Source of the DNA: Candidatus Defluviibacterium haderslevense
Lineage (GTDB): Bacteria > Bacteroidota > Bacteroidia > Chitinophagales > Saprospiraceae
NCBI GenBank assembly: GCA_016712225.1
Contig: JADJRL010000003.1
Location: 889,001 to 953,000 of the forward strand
Direction of reading: 5' to 3'
Length of the DNA stretch: 64,000 bases
Within the stretch, counting starts at the first letter, position 1. Each line of letters opens with the position of its first letter. A program made the position numbers and the translations under genes. The notes under the pieces are model-generated. The model made no database searches and was not told the DNA's origin. It saw nothing but the letters and a program-made list of their open reading frames with translations. Shown here piece after piece: positions 36,497 to 45,256 of the stretch.

Positions 36497-37168
36497 TTAG
36501 ATCAGATTAAAATCTCTGGCTATTTTCACTAAACTAAGCGCACTATTTGCTTCAAGTTTTCGCATCACGTTCTTCCGATGAACATTTACCGTTTCTTTAC
36601 TGATAAATAGTTCTGATGCGATATCTTTTGAAGATTTACCTTGAGATATCATTTCCAAAATTTCTAATTCCCTTTTTGTTAAATGGTACTTCGCAGTAAA
36701 CCGATTAATTGCAACTGGGGCTGAAGAAAGTTTATTCTGTTCTGCTATCGTTCTGTAAGTAGATTCTATTCCTTTTCCAAAGAATATTTTACCTTCCATT
36801 ACCTCTTCAATAGCCAAACTGAGATCTTCATAATCAGAATTTTTGGACAGATACCCATCGGCACCTTTCTGGAAAGCTTCTCTAACCAACTTCACATCAG
36901 TAGACATACTGACGATGATAATTTTGATTTTCGGAAACAATTCCTTGAGTTTTGGTATCAATCGAATCCCATCTGTTTGTTGTAAGTTGAGATCCAAAAA
37001 AATAAGATCCAGTGTTTCTGAATTTAGTTTTTTAAGTGCATCAGCCTCATTTGTGCTTTCTAAAATGATATTCAATTCATAACTTGTCTTTAGTTTAGAC
37101 AGAATCAAAACGAATCCTTTCAGAAACAACCAATGATCATCAACTACACCAATATTTAAACTATTCAT
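36497..37168 (-). CDS. NarL/FixJ-type response regulator
   Basis: A 223-residue two-domain regulator. The receiver (about 1-125) has the acidic pair in VVDDHW, the phospho-acceptor Asp in LIFLDLNLQQTDG, Ser/Thr in IIVSMS and Lys in YLSKNSD. The LuxR-type HTH (about 155-223) reads LTKRELEILEMISQGKSSKD and ISKETVNVHRKNVMRKL. No histidine kinase gene is adjacent, so its partner is elsewhere. It lies upstream (transcriptionally) of the large surface-protein gene on the same strand, 113 bases away, and could control it, but this is only position. Confidence 0.92.
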   Translation of the reverse strand: MNSLNIGVVDDHWLFLKGFVLILSKLKTSYELNIILESTNEADALKKLNSETLDLIFLDLNLQQTDGIRLIPKLKELFPKIKIIIVSMSTDVKLVREAFQKGADGYLSKNSDYEDLSLAIEEVMEGKIFFGKGIESTYRTIAEQNKLSSAPVAINRFTAKYHLTKRELEILEMISQGKSSKDIASELFISKETVNVHRKNVMRKLEANSALSLVKIARDFNLI

Positions 37169-37396
37169 AAAGTCTTGGTTCCTATTTTAATACCATCACA
37201 ATCGCAAAAGCAATGCCAAAACTTGAAAAATGAGTTGAAAGCCTTATGGAATATAGACTTGAATTATGCACATAGCAATGAAATAGAATATCTAAATTGC
37301 TGATTTACAATAATAATACAAATAACTTTATATTATAATATGATAAAAAAAATAAATATAAAAAAAATGTAATATTTCTTTTGGAAGGTAGAAATC

Positions 37397-38374
37397 TTAA
37401 GGTTTGAAGTAAGAATTTGAGTCTATAAGCTCTAATTTTCCCTGTCTGGCTACGATATATTGAAATCCCGGTTGTAGGCTATATCCACCTATTTCTCCCT
37501 GTTTGTTAATAGCGATATACCCAACCTGAAGATCTTTATAACCCTTCAGATCTAACAGCCTTTTAATAGCATTTTCACATGCTTTTTGCGGCCCTTTGCC
37601 ATTTCTCATCATTTCAACTATAGAAAAGGAGCCTACTTTTTTGATTACCGCTTCACCCAAACCTGTAGCCGTTGCAGCTCCAACTTGATTATCCACATAT
37701 AGGCCAGCACCAATTATAGGCGAATCTCCCACGCGCCCTTTCATCTTAAATGCCAACCCAGAGGTCGTACAAGCTCCACTTAGATCTCTATTATGATCCT
37801 GGGCTAAAATACCAATCGTATCATGGCGCTCTACATTGATTTTGGGTTGGTACTCAGATTTCTTCAACCACTCCTTCCAAGCTTTTTCGGCCACTGGTGT
37901 TAATAGATTCTCCTCTTTAAAGCCTTCAGCTAATGCAAAACCCTTGGCTCCTGCACCTACTAAAAATACATGAGGGGTCTTTTCCATAACCCTTCTTGCT
38001 ACGGAAATGGGATGCATAATACCTTCTAAAAACATAACACCCCCGGCATTTCCCATATGATCCATTATAGAAGCATCTAAGGTCACATTTCCATCACGGT
38101 CCGGATAACCACCATAACCAACCGATGTATCTAGAGGATCAGCTTCCGGAACTCTTGCTCCTGCCTCTACTGCATCTATGGCTAATCCATGAGCTTCCAA
38201 TATTTGCCAAGCTGCCAAAGCGGCTTTATGATTATTCCAAGTGGCGATTACAGTAGCTCCATTATATTTATTAGAATGTTCTAAAAGCGCAGCCATGCTT
38301 TTTAACTGATTTGAAACTGCAAGTCCAAAAGTTGTTAAACCGGTATTAAGTATAAAATTTCGTCTGGTTTTCAT
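37397..38374 (-). CDS. Glycosylasparaginase (N4-(beta-N-acetylglucosaminyl)-L-asparaginase family)
   Basis: A 325-residue Ntn-hydrolase. The N terminus MKTRRNFILNTGLTTFGLA looks like a Tat-type signal. Autocleavage should occur before Thr in ERHDTIGILAQD (about 185), exposing the nucleophile. The downstream block GRVGDSPIIGAGLYVDNQVG and ATATGLGEAVI bind substrate in this family. It hydrolyses the GlcNAc-Asn bond left when N-glycans are trimmed. Its ATG overlaps the stop of the GH92 mannosidase gene (ATGA, 38371-38374), so the two are translationally coupled. Confidence 0.92.
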   Translation of the reverse strand: MKTRRNFILNTGLTTFGLAVSNQLKSMAALLEHSNKYNGATVIATWNNHKAALAAWQILEAHGLAIDAVEAGARVPEADPLDTSVGYGGYPDRDGNVTLDASIMDHMGNAGGVMFLEGIMHPISVARRVMEKTPHVFLVGAGAKGFALAEGFKEENLLTPVAEKAWKEWLKKSEYQPKINVERHDTIGILAQDHNRDLSGACTTSGLAFKMKGRVGDSPIIGAGLYVDNQVGAATATGLGEAVIKKVGSFSIVEMMRNGKGPQKACENAIKRLLDLKGYKDLQVGYIAINKQGEIGGYSLQPGFQYIVARQGKLELIDSNSYFKP

Positions 38375-41253
38375 TGTTTTAGTTTTACTTGAATTTCATC
38401 GGCAAAGATCCATGTATCGCCTCCTGCTCCGATGTGCCATGAAGGAAGCTGGCCATAATTTATTGCTTCCAAACGAAGATACTTAGTTCGTGGAATATCA
38501 TAGGCTTTAAATGTATAATCAAGTGGGTCTTCAGTTTTTAATGGAATATCATGATGGACATCAGCCAACCATTTGTATTCCTTGCCGTCCAAAGAATAAT
38601 AAAATTTGACCTCCTTAGGCAATGCTATCCAGGAATTTTGATCTTGAAGACATCGCAGATTTATTTCTTGAACCGGGCTAATGGAATCTAATACAATATC
38701 TACATGAAGATCTTTGCCCCAATACCCTTGCCAAAAACCATCCCTAAAATCCAGACTCCCTGAAAGTCCATCATGTAATGCTTTAACTCCTCCTGCACTA
38801 TATTGAGATGCATACAGTGTATTCAAATGAATACTTAATCCTGAAGGCCTTTTATCAAATACTGCTTTTAACCATGCTCCATTTGGTTTAGTGTGGTCTA
38901 CCTGTTGAAGTCTGAAAAACAATGTTGTATTGTTCTTAAATACTAGTGGCTGATTATATTTAATGACAATATCATTGGGGTGCCCCAAACAATACTCGAT
39001 AGGCACTTGATTTATATGTGCCAAGCTGACTACAGTACTATCAGTAAAAACCCTGTCACCACTTTGTACGTAAGGCAAAATCATGAAACTATTTTGCTTG
39101 CTGATTATCGAAATATGATCTACTTTATCCATCTGATCAGTAGTTAAGAATTCCAATTGATCTCCGGGCTTAATGTCAAAAGGAGACTTGACTGAAGATC
39201 CATTTATTTGGATAGCTTTAAAACGCTCATTTTCACCCTTTATGTTGACTTTCACTTTTATTTCTTTTTGTCCTGGAACTACAATTCTTGCAGAACCAAA
39301 TTGAGGAATACCTTTATCGTATGACCCATTTATTGGATTAACGGGATAGAATCCCAAAGCACTAAAAACATACCAGGCTGACATCTGTCCACAATCTTCA
39401 TTTCCACACAATCCATCTGGCGCATCCAAATAAAATGAATCCATAATATGTTGGAGGATATCCTGCGTTTTATCATATCGCCCACAATAATTATAAAGAT
39501 ATCCCACATGATGACTGGGTTCATTACCATGGGCATACTGTCCGATGAGGCCAGTAATATCTGATTGTACTCTTCCGCTCATTTCAGAACTGGAACGGAA
39601 TAATTCATCCAATTTATTTTCAAGTGAAGCAGTATTTTTTTCTGAACTATTCATCCGTTGATGAGACAACAATTGTTTTATTCCTTCTATATCATGATGT
39701 GCTCCAAACATATAATGCCATGCATTCGCTTCCGTATAATGTTGATTGACTTCATTCGGAGCAAATGGTGTAATAAATTTCTGATTCAATTTTGCCTGAA
39801 AAAAGCCATTGTCAGGATTAAACAAATTTTTATAATAATATGCAGCCCTTTTTAAATTAAGGTCTACCGGATTCATCAGACTTGCAGCATAATAATCAAG
39901 ACTATTTTCTATTGTTTTAGAAACGGATTCACTACTTTCTTCTGATGAAATAAATCCCTGTTTATTAAAAAATTCTAAACCAGAAAAATTTTGATTTAAA
40001 GTCTTTTGAATAGCCGTTGTTATTAAATGTTTAGAATACTTTTTTGGATGATTTAAATAAGCATTTACGATCACAGGTATGGAATGATTTCCAATCATAC
40101 AGTAGGTTTCATTTCCAGCTAATTCCCACACCGGTAAACGACCACATTCTTTGAATTGCTCTAAGAAAGTTTCAACAAAAAGCTGATTGTATTCAGGATA
40201 GATGAGTTCATAAAGTGGATGTGCGGCTCTGTACGTGTCCCATAAGGAGAATACGGTGTACCTAGGTTTTTTTAGATCTCCCTGATGAATTTTTTTATCC
40301 ATACCACGAAATCTTCCATCCACATCTTGGTATATATTTGGGTGCATTAAAGTATGGTATAAAGCCGTATAAAAAATTCTTTTCTTCGTCAATTGTTGCT
40401 CATCTTGAATTCGAATTCTTGACAACATCGATTCCCATGTTTTAACATTTGCTTCATACGCTTTCTTAAAATTAAAATGCATATGTTCAGCATTTAAATT
40501 CTTTTTTGCCCCTTCCATGTCAACAGGAGAAATAGCACATTGAAGTACAATTTTTCCATCTGTGGGCCTTTCAAAAAAACAAATCAACTGCATAGAATCT
40601 GCACTATATTGTACTTTATAAAAAGGCATGGAAGTAATCAAATTAAAATAGATATGTTGTTCTTTAGCCCATGAATTCGAGATGCGATAACCACTTATTT
40701 CATTGGATTTATCTATGGTGAATCCTCCTTGAATCAGTTTGTCGCGATGTTTTAAATCTATAATAATCCACGGATGTGTACCTTTTGGAAAAGTATATTC
40801 ATGTAAACCAGTTCTAGGAGTGGTTGTAAGTTTAGCTTGAATCTGATATTTATTTAATTCAACTTGATATAATCCTGGTGAAGCGTTTTCTTTTGATTTG
40901 CTAAAAGTCGAAGCATAACCATTTCCTGAAACTCCAAGATTGACAAATGTCGGATCTCCGGATGAAGGCATGATCAATACATCACAATAATCTGGAATTC
41001 CCGTACCGGATAAATGGGTATGACTAAAGCCATAAATGATACTATCGGAATAATGGTATCCGGAACACCCGTCCCATCCTTCCAGTCTGGTGTCGGGTCC
41101 CAATTGTACCATTCCAAAGGGCGTTGTTGGGCCCGGAAACGTATGTCCATGACCTCCAGTTCCAATAAACGGATTGACCAATTGTACATACTGACCAAAA
41201 GTGGTAGCACCTACCAATACCCACAAAAAAATTAGACTAAAATTTCGCTTCAT
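38371..41253 (-). CDS. GH92 alpha-mannosidase with C-terminal discoidin-like domain
   Basis: A 960-residue exported enzyme, signal 1-20 (ends TTFGQ). GH92 marks are GTGGHGHTFPGPTTPFGMVQ (about 31-50), YGFSHTHLSGTG, FSLWDTYRAAHPL, GNEPSHHVGYLYNY and CGNEDCGQMSAWYVFSALG, whose Glu is the likely acid. GH92 enzymes are Ca-dependent exo-mannosidases, mostly alpha-1,2 on N-glycans. The last 230 residues add an HEX_C-like beta domain and a discoidin-like (F5/8 type C) domain ending ADEIQVKLKQ. It is coupled by a 4-base overlap to the glycosylasparaginase gene. Confidence 0.93.
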   Translation of the reverse strand: MKRNFSLIFLWVLVGATTFGQYVQLVNPFIGTGGHGHTFPGPTTPFGMVQLGPDTRLEGWDGCSGYHYSDSIIYGFSHTHLSGTGIPDYCDVLIMPSSGDPTFVNLGVSGNGYASTFSKSKENASPGLYQVELNKYQIQAKLTTTPRTGLHEYTFPKGTHPWIIIDLKHRDKLIQGGFTIDKSNEISGYRISNSWAKEQHIYFNLITSMPFYKVQYSADSMQLICFFERPTDGKIVLQCAISPVDMEGAKKNLNAEHMHFNFKKAYEANVKTWESMLSRIRIQDEQQLTKKRIFYTALYHTLMHPNIYQDVDGRFRGMDKKIHQGDLKKPRYTVFSLWDTYRAAHPLYELIYPEYNQLFVETFLEQFKECGRLPVWELAGNETYCMIGNHSIPVIVNAYLNHPKKYSKHLITTAIQKTLNQNFSGLEFFNKQGFISSEESSESVSKTIENSLDYYAASLMNPVDLNLKRAAYYYKNLFNPDNGFFQAKLNQKFITPFAPNEVNQHYTEANAWHYMFGAHHDIEGIKQLLSHQRMNSSEKNTASLENKLDELFRSSSEMSGRVQSDITGLIGQYAHGNEPSHHVGYLYNYCGRYDKTQDILQHIMDSFYLDAPDGLCGNEDCGQMSAWYVFSALGFYPVNPINGSYDKGIPQFGSARIVVPGQKEIKVKVNIKGENERFKAIQINGSSVKSPFDIKPGDQLEFLTTDQMDKVDHISIISKQNSFMILPYVQSGDRVFTDSTVVSLAHINQVPIEYCLGHPNDIVIKYNQPLVFKNNTTLFFRLQQVDHTKPNGAWLKAVFDKRPSGLSIHLNTLYASQYSAGGVKALHDGLSGSLDFRDGFWQGYWGKDLHVDIVLDSISPVQEINLRCLQDQNSWIALPKEVKFYYSLDGKEYKWLADVHHDIPLKTEDPLDYTFKAYDIPRTKYLRLEAINYGQLPSWHIGAGGDTWIFADEIQVKLKQ

Positions 41254-41323
41254 CGATTGAATTAAAGCATGAAATTATTAAATTAGCTTTAGTTGACCAT
41301 AGTTTTTATTTTTACATCTGATT

Positions 41324-42202
41324 ATGATCGCCTATTGGTTCTTTCTGATATTTATTCAACTCTTCCGATGGATACCATTTCCAGTGTTATACATCATCTC
41401 CGATGGATTGAGGTGGATCCTCCAACACGTCGTTAAATATAGATTATCGGTCATACATAAAAACCTAAATGCCAGCTTTCCAAATGTCTCAGCTGACATT
41501 AAAAAACAATGGATCAAAGGTATTTATTTGAATCTAACTGACATTATGCTTGAGTCCATCAAAGGATTAAGTATGACTAAAGATGAGATATTAAAGCGAA
41601 GTTTATTTCTCAATACTGATTTTGTAAAAACGCTTTTAGCTTCAAAACAATCCGTCATTGCGACTGCAGGGCATTACGGTAATTGGGAATGGGGCATATT
41701 TGGATTCGGGTATAATTTTCCAAATCAAAGTATTGGCATTTATAAGAAAGTCAATAATGTCAGAATCAATGATTATTTGAATAAACTCCGATCCAAAGGT
41801 TCTATAATGTTAATTCCTACTTCTGAGACCCGGCTAATCAAAGAAGAAATCCCTAAGGGAAAACTCATTATTATGATGTCCGATCAAAATCCTTCCAATA
41901 TCAAAGATGCGATATGGGTACATTTTTTGAATCAGGATACTGCTTGTGTTCATGGCATGGAAAAATATGCGCTCAATCATCAATTACCCATCGTATTTGT
42001 AGATATCCAGCGGGTCAAAAGAGGTTACTACGAACTTACTTTTAGTCCACTGATTGAGGATCCTAGTCAACATAAACCTGGCGAAATAACCCAAATCTAT
42101 ATGTCTAGATTGGAGACGATCATCAGAACCAATCCACCAGATTGGCTTTGGACGCATAAGCGATGGAAGCATCAAATAAAGGAGTCTATATTACAGGTTT
42201 AA
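41324..42202 (+). CDS. Lysophospholipid/lipid A acyltransferase (LpxL/HtrB family)
   Basis: A 292-residue membrane-associated protein of the usual length. The N-terminal hydrophobic helix (about 1-20) precedes the catalytic HxxxxE block TAGHYGNWEWG (about 110-120). Later blocks SIGIYKKVNN, SETRLIKEEI, MSDQNPSN and DWLWTHKRWK are the other acyltransferase signatures. In Bacteroidota this family adds secondary acyl chains to lipid A or related lipids. It is divergent from the GH92 gene, with about 70 bases between them. Confidence 0.9.
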   Translation: MIAYWFFLIFIQLFRWIPFPVLYIISDGLRWILQHVVKYRLSVIHKNLNASFPNVSADIKKQWIKGIYLNLTDIMLESIKGLSMTKDEILKRSLFLNTDFVKTLLASKQSVIATAGHYGNWEWGIFGFGYNFPNQSIGIYKKVNNVRINDYLNKLRSKGSIMLIPTSETRLIKEEIPKGKLIIMMSDQNPSNIKDAIWVHFLNQDTACVHGMEKYALNHQLPIVFVDIQRVKRGYYELTFSPLIEDPSQHKPGEITQIYMSRLETIIRTNPPDWLWTHKRWKHQIKESILQV

Positions 42203-42265
42203 AGTCTTCAAAAAAATGAGTCAAAGAAAAAATCGCAATAAACATTTTAAATTCAAGTCTTTGAA

Positions 42266-42934
42266 ATGACCCGATTTATTATATCAAATTTTTTTTTGTT
42301 TTTAGTTTTAAATACTCTTTTAGGACAAGACATAAACGACACTATACACATTATTAATGGATCTTTTGAAGGTGTTCCGGGTTGTTGTAAATCTCCAACA
42401 GAATGGATAGTTTGCGGATTTGAAGATGAAACTCCACCAGATATTCAACCCTTATTACCTCCAGAAAAACCACTTTTCGGAGTTACACTGAAAGCTGTTC
42501 ATGGGGATACTTATATAGGAATGGTGATCAGACAAAACGGAACTTATGAAAGTATAGATCAGAAACTCACTAAACCTCTAAAAGCAGATAACTGTTACTA
42601 TTTTTCAATTTATTTGTCCCATTCCCCAATTTACAATAGTGGGACAAGAGAAAACTATAAGATTTTAATACCCTATACCACACCTGCAGTTCTTAGAATA
42701 TGGGGCGGAAATAATTATTGCCAACCTAAGGAACTTTTGGGTATGTCGTATCCAATTGAAAATACCGAATGGATCCGATTTAATTTTGAGTTAAGTCCAA
42801 AATCCGAAGTTAATTATATAGAACTAGAAGCATATTATAATCCCTCAAGTACTGTACCCTATAATGGAAATATACTATTAGATCATGCTTCAGATATTAT
42901 CCTAATACCCTGCAAAACGGACAAAGAAAAGTAA
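42266..42934 (+). CDS. Secreted jelly-roll-like protein, paralog 1 of 3
   Basis: A 222-residue exported protein, signal about 1-21 (ends LLGQ). It shares with the next two genes the blocks IINGSFEGVPGCCKSPTEW, DIQPLLPPEKPLFGVTLKA, YIGMVIRQN and YNGNILLDHASDI. The NGSFEG opening and alternating pattern suggest a carbohydrate-binding-type beta sandwich, but this is not proven. Four conserved cysteines may form disulfides. It ends ILIPCKTDKEK, exactly where the third paralog continues into a linker and OmpA domain. Function unknown. Confidence 0.8.
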   Translation: MTRFIISNFFLFLVLNTLLGQDINDTIHIINGSFEGVPGCCKSPTEWIVCGFEDETPPDIQPLLPPEKPLFGVTLKAVHGDTYIGMVIRQNGTYESIDQKLTKPLKADNCYYFSIYLSHSPIYNSGTRENYKILIPYTTPAVLRIWGGNNYCQPKELLGMSYPIENTEWIRFNFELSPKSEVNYIELEAYYNPSSTVPYNGNILLDHASDIILIPCKTDKEK

Positions 42935-42999
42935 AAACCTATTCACCAAAACTATAATAATAGTTAATCCTAATTGTTTCAAATACAAAGACTTAGACT

Positions 43000-43007
43000 T
43001 AACTTTG
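43000..43007 (+). promoter_or_regulatory. -7 element of paralog 2 promoter, duplicated upstream of paralog 3
   Basis: TAACTTTG fits TAnnTTTG, and a TTG lies 23 bases upstream at 42974-42976. The surrounding block (about 42977-43024) recurs almost unchanged before paralog 3 (43827-43874), so the promoter was copied with the gene. The leader would be about 105 bases. Confidence 0.5.
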
Positions 43008-43115
43008 TCATTACAAATCAAATCTAAAAAATAAATATGAAAAAAATTAGTATTAATAAAATAGTAGTCAACAAATGGTCAATCAGTTTCGCTAACCTCT
43101 TCGATTGAATCAATT

Positions 43116-43778
43116 ATGCGCAAATTTTATATCCTATTCAATTTATCACTTTGGGTTTTGAACCTCGCTTTAAGTCAACAGAATGATAGCGTAATCACCA
43201 TTATTAATGGGTCTTTTGAAGGAATTCCATATTGTTGTATACCTCCAGATGGATGGATCGATTGTGGATCTAAATTTGAAACTCCAACAGATATTCAACC
43301 TGTTTTACCTCCTTTAGAACCATTATTTGGTGTTACAAAGAAAGCCTATGATGGCAACACCTATTTAGGAATGGTAGTTAGAGAAAATGAAACCAACGAA
43401 CGAATCAACCAAAAACTAACTGAGCCTCTGTTAAATGGTAAATGTTATTCCTTTTCTATATACATGACTCGATCTCAAGTATACTTAAGTCATACATCTA
43501 GTGGTACTCCGCAATTAAAAGATTTTACTACCGCTGCTATTTTACAAATATGGGGCAGAGATGCTGCATGTCATCAAAAGGAACTTTTAGCTACTTCCCC
43601 ACTTGTAGAAAATACAGAATGGCAACGCTTTGATTTTGAATTTAAGCCACAATCAAATATATCATTCCTGCAATTAGAAGCATATTATAATCCTACCAGT
43701 ACTTTACCTTACAATGGTAATATACTTTTAGATAAGGCATCGGACATTATTCTTGTCCCCTGCAAAACGGACAAATAA
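43116..43778 (+). CDS. Secreted jelly-roll-like protein, paralog 2 of 3
   Basis: A 220-residue exported protein, signal about 1-20 (ends LALSQ). It is closer to paralog 3 than to paralog 1: both have NDSVITIINGSFEG-like openings, DIQPVLPPLEPLFGVTKKAY, DGNTYLGMVVR and MTRS. It ends ILVPCKTDK without a further domain. The conserved Cys pattern (CC, C, C, C) suggests a disulfide-bonded beta domain. No family could be named. Confidence 0.8.
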   Translation: MRKFYILFNLSLWVLNLALSQQNDSVITIINGSFEGIPYCCIPPDGWIDCGSKFETPTDIQPVLPPLEPLFGVTKKAYDGNTYLGMVVRENETNERINQKLTEPLLNGKCYSFSIYMTRSQVYLSHTSSGTPQLKDFTTAAILQIWGRDAACHQKELLATSPLVENTEWQRFDFEFKPQSNISFLQLEAYYNPTSTLPYNGNILLDKASDIILVPCKTDK

Positions 43779-43849
43779 AATTAAAATCCTTTACCCCAAT
43801 TCCATAATAATATTCAATTCTAATGGTTTCAAATACAAAGACTTAGCCT

Positions 43850-43857
43850 TAACTTTG
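43850..43857 (+). promoter_or_regulatory. -7 element of paralog 3 promoter (copy of the block at 43000)
   Basis: TAACTTTG lies in a block nearly identical to that before paralog 2 (TTTCAAATACAAAGACTTAG, one base changed before TTAACTTTG). The upstream TTG has become TGG here, so this copy may be weaker. The leader would be about 105 bases. Confidence 0.45.
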
Positions 43858-43964
43858 TCATTACAAATCAAATCATAGCAACTTATAAAAAAAATTATAC
43901 ATTAAGACAATATTAACCAACAAATGGGCGATCAATTTCGTTTACCATTTCGATTGAACCATAT

Positions 43965-45164
43965 ATGCGCAAAGTTTATATTCTTTTCACCTTATCAATG
44001 TGGGTTTTGAACCTCGCTCAAAGTCAACAAACTGATGGCGTGATCACTATTATTAATGGGTCTTTTGAGGGAGCACCAAAATGCTGCAAACCCCCTGAAG
44101 GTTGGATAGATTGTGGTTTTAAAGAAGAAACACCTACGGATATTCAACCCGTCTTGCCTCCATTGGAACCTTTATTTGGCGTCACAAAAAAAGCGTATGA
44201 CGGCAATACCTATTTAGGCATGGTGGTTAGACAGAATGAAACCTATGAACGAATTAATCAAAAATTAACCAAGCCGCTATTAGCAGGTAAATGTTATTCC
44301 TTTTCCATTTATATGACACGCTCATTGGAATATTTAAGTGCTATTACAAAAGGTAATCCCCAATTACAAGCATTCACAACTCCTGCCATATTGCAAATTT
44401 GGGGTGGGGAAGCATATTGCCATCAAAAACAATTATTAGATCAATCTGAAATTGTTGAAAATACTGAATGGAAGCGATTTGATTTTGAATTTATGCCTAA
44501 ATCAAATATTACGTATCTTGAATTAGAAGCCTATTATAAAGTACCTAATCCATTTCCATATAATGGCAATATTCTATTGGATAATGCTTCTCACATTACA
44601 ATTATGCCTTGTCCAACCGAGAAAGCTAAATACGATGCCTACCTAAAAAAACGTGACCAACAATTTGAAGAGAAGGAACGCAAACGTCTAACTCAAAATA
44701 CAACATCACCCAATGAGTTAAAAACACCACCTAAAAAACAAACGGTAATCACCGCTACACCTACTCCAAATAAATCCAATAAAATATTAAAAGAACTGGA
44801 TCACAACAAAGTAAAAGTAGGACAAACCATAAAAATTGAAAAACTATTTTTTGCGGCTGACAGTGCAACTATTAATAGCAGTTCGTTTGCTGTTCTGGAT
44901 GAAGTTTATGATTTTTTGAAGTCTAATCCAAAAATTACAATAGAAATTGGTGGCCACACCAATAATATTCCTACGAATAACTATTGCGACAAACTTTCTA
45001 CGAATAGAGCTAAAGCCGTCAGGGACTATATCCTGAGTAAAGGTATTTCTGAAGATCGGGTTACTTTTAAAGGTTATGGAAAACGAATGCCCATATCGTC
45101 CAACGCCACAAAAGATGGACGCGCATTAAATCAGCGTGTAGAGATAAAAATCATTAGTGTTTAA
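43965..45164 (+). CDS. Jelly-roll-like protein fused to an OmpA peptidoglycan-binding domain, paralog 3 of 3
   Basis: A 399-residue protein. Residues 1 to about 222 match paralogs 1 and 2 (IINGSFEGAPKCCKPPEGW, DIQPVLPPLEPLFGVTKKAY). A charged linker (about 223-280, YLKKRDQQFEEKERKRL then a Thr/Pro-rich stretch) leads to an OmpA domain of about 110 residues: LFFAADSATINSSSFAVLDE, IEIGGHTNN, NRAKAVRDYILSKGIS, GYGKRMPISSN and GRALNQRVEIKI. The usual GHTDN is GHTNN. It would be anchored to peptidoglycan through OmpA while paralogs 1 and 2 remain free, which suggests anchored and soluble versions of one binding module. Confidence 0.85.
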   Translation: MRKVYILFTLSMWVLNLAQSQQTDGVITIINGSFEGAPKCCKPPEGWIDCGFKEETPTDIQPVLPPLEPLFGVTKKAYDGNTYLGMVVRQNETYERINQKLTKPLLAGKCYSFSIYMTRSLEYLSAITKGNPQLQAFTTPAILQIWGGEAYCHQKQLLDQSEIVENTEWKRFDFEFMPKSNITYLELEAYYKVPNPFPYNGNILLDNASHITIMPCPTEKAKYDAYLKKRDQQFEEKERKRLTQNTTSPNELKTPPKKQTVITATPTPNKSNKILKELDHNKVKVGQTIKIEKLFFAADSATINSSSFAVLDEVYDFLKSNPKITIEIGGHTNNIPTNNYCDKLSTNRAKAVRDYILSKGISEDRVTFKGYGKRMPISSNATKDGRALNQRVEIKIISV

Positions 45165-45168
45165 TTGG

Positions 45169-45256
45169 AATTGTAAAATGTCAATTGTAAGATGTAAAAT
45201 GTCAATTGTAAAATGTTATACCATTAACCATTTATCATTAACCATTTATCATTAAC
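45169..45256. repeat. Short tandem repeats at the end of the OmpA-fusion and aroA genes
   Basis: Two repeat types lie side by side. The first is AATTGTAAAATGTC at 45169-45182, with variants at 45183-45203 and 45204-45217. The second is ATTAACCATTTATC, two perfect copies at 45223-45236 and 45237-45250, plus a partial third. The second overlaps the aroA stop codon, which it supplies. Such A+T-rich minisatellites are not CRISPR units. Confidence 0.8.

Noticed and set aside
45169..45256. CRISPR-like array
   Set aside because: The 14-base units are directly abutting with no spacers and are far too short.
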